Assembly: GCA_934699705.1 (NCBI GenBank)
Contig: CAKUXD010000017.1
Span: forward strand, 1-35,345
Direction: 5' to 3'
Length of the DNA stretch: 35,345 bases
Source of the DNA: an uncultured Candidatus Melainabacteria bacterium
GTDB lineage: Bacteria > Cyanobacteriota > Vampirovibrionia > Gastranaerophilales > Gastranaerophilaceae
Numbering within the stretch: position 1 is the first letter of the stretch; each line of letters starts with the position of its first letter. The notes under the pieces were generated by a model that worked only from the letters and a program-made list of their open reading frames with translations, did not search any database and was not told the origin of the DNA. Below are positions 34,545 to 35,345 of this stretch, piece by piece. The position numbers and the translations under genes are program-made.

Positions 34545-35345
34545 CTACTTACAACTTGTATTTTCCCAAGACAATTCTGTACCATTAGGACAGACACCCT
34601 CGTTAGCCTTTAAGTAATCCATATTGCCAGTTTCAATTACCCAACCAGTACAAATATAACCATCAACAAAACAAAGCCTTTTTAACATATCATTATCTTT
34701 ACCAGTATTTGTATTTTTACCACCATATGGATAAATTCCAGTAGATGTAACATGAAATTTAAAATAATCTTTATTCATGGTATTTGGACCTTTAGGACCA
34801 TCTATATCTACATATATTACTCCACAAGATTTTGCAGCAGGGCTATCAGAAGTTGCACCATTATTAGTAGAACAGTTCTTATTCGATATATAAAAATCCA
34901 AAGCGGTTCCATCAGCCAACAAAATCTTTGGTTCATCATCCCAATCATTAGGTTCCTCACCAGAATCTCCATCAAGTTCAGGATACTCTCCATCAGCAAA
35001 ACACCCAGAACCTTCTGTTCCGCAATTCTTTGAAATTTTCATAAATTCAGTCATTCTGTCTGCAAGACGTTGGTTTGCTGTTAGGTCTTCTGGAAGATTT
35101 ATAAACCATTCTTCTATTGGACCATAAACTGCAGTAGCGCGACCAAAAGCGTCTTCCAAATTGGCATATACTTTTTTTAATTTTGCAACTTTTTCTCTGT
35201 CGCCTGTGGATTGGTTTAAGTTCGGAATAGTAAGTGCCGCAACTACGCCAATAATGCCCATTACGACTAGGGTTTCAGCGAGGGTAAAAGCGATAGCTTT
35301 TACTAGTGAGTTGTGAGCGGATTTTGCGTAGGGCGCCGTGTGAGC
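34545..35345 (-). CDS. Type IV prepilin-like protein, 5' end beyond the window
   Basis: The frame is open from the stop at 34545 to the right edge (266 residues visible). The leader reads AHTAPYAKSAHNS, then LVKAIA-FTLAETLVVMGIIGVV; the nearest ATG (35261) lies inside the pilin helix and cannot be the start. The first 60 mature residues are almost the same as in the 23575 gene (TGDREKVAKLKKVYANLEDA), then the soluble domains diverge until GNMDYLK and CPNGT at the end. Four or more cysteines suggest disulphide bonds. Whether a homopolymer tract lies upstream cannot be seen. Confidence 0.8.
   Translation of the reverse strand, partial: AHTAPYAKSAHNSLVKAIAFTLAETLVVMGIIGVVAALTIPNLNQSTGDREKVAKLKKVYANLEDAFGRATAVYGPIEEWFINLPEDLTANQRLADRMTEFMKISKNCGTEGSGCFADGEYPELDGDSGEEPNDWDDEPKILLADGTALDFYISNKNCSTNNGATSDSPAAKSCGVIYVDIDGPKGPNTMNKDYFKFHVTSTGIYPYGGKNTNTGKDNDMLKRLCFVDGYICTGWVIETGNMDYLKANEGVCPNGTELSWENTSCK
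35306..35345. repeat. Second copy of the prepilin leader repeat (cut by the edge)
   Basis: Forty bases identical to 24294-24333, running off the window. Only one full GTGAGTT heptamer precedes the GTGAGCG unit here, against two in the first copy. Confidence 0.85.

Noticed and set aside
35259..35261. ATG inside the pilin helix as start of the right-hand prepilin
   Set aside because: This would remove the processing site FTLAE; the frame is open to the window edge, so the true start lies outside.
1..35345. CRISPR arrays, prophage, complete insertion sequences, rRNA
   Set aside because: No regular direct-repeat array, transposase, integrase or rRNA sequence was found on either strand.

Overview
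This is an AT-rich bacterial chromosomal window, standard bacterial code, with genes on both strands in short operons. The best guess for the organism is a gut member of the Gastranaerophilales (Melainabacteria/Vampirovibrionia, the non-photosynthetic sisters of Cyanobacteria). That inference rests on the two prepilin-like proteins whose mature part begins FTLAETLVVMGIIGVVAALT, on the short F-T-G motif near the start of an uncharacterised protein, and on overall composition. It is not proven by any marker gene in the window. There is no rRNA, CRISPR array, phage or complete IS.

Layout. 1-5500: a WG-repeat protein, an orphan PAS sensor kinase, an EamA transporter, a small membrane protein, tRNA-Leu(CAA) with an odd inverted-repeat element built from its own 5' sequence, and a secreted beta-sandwich-like protein. 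5493-9365: a small two-repeat protein and a DUF167 protein, divergent from the bifunctional (p)ppGpp enzyme Rel and a membrane TPR protein. 9366-14515: a B12-binding radical SAM protein, a Cof-type HAD phosphatase, small unknowns and adenine deaminase. 14625-18285: two tandem paralogues of a large uncharacterised family. 18282-23559: a HAD hydrolase with an altered catalytic motif, two acidic unknowns, a GT-C glycosyltransferase and a hybrid-cluster-protein homologue that has lost its metal ligands. 23575-24662: a prepilin gene whose promoter, ribosome binding site and ATG are intact but separated from the pilin frame by a run of ten G. 24739-30008: an overlapping operon cysS, spoIID-like, murJ, tsaC. 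30106-32700: clpB. 32801-34504: a second GT-C enzyme. 34545-edge: a second prepilin with the same repeat-derived leader.

Working together: most of the window is housekeeping (translation: cysS, tsaC, tRNA-Leu; stress: rel, clpB; purine salvage: ade; envelope: murJ, spoIID-like, two GT-C enzymes). The unusual content is the prepilin pair with repeat-encoded leaders and a probable slipped-strand switch, the ligand-free Hcp homologue, the tandem paralogue family, and several genes with a -10 box 6-9 nt before the start codon, so that the mRNA should be leaderless.
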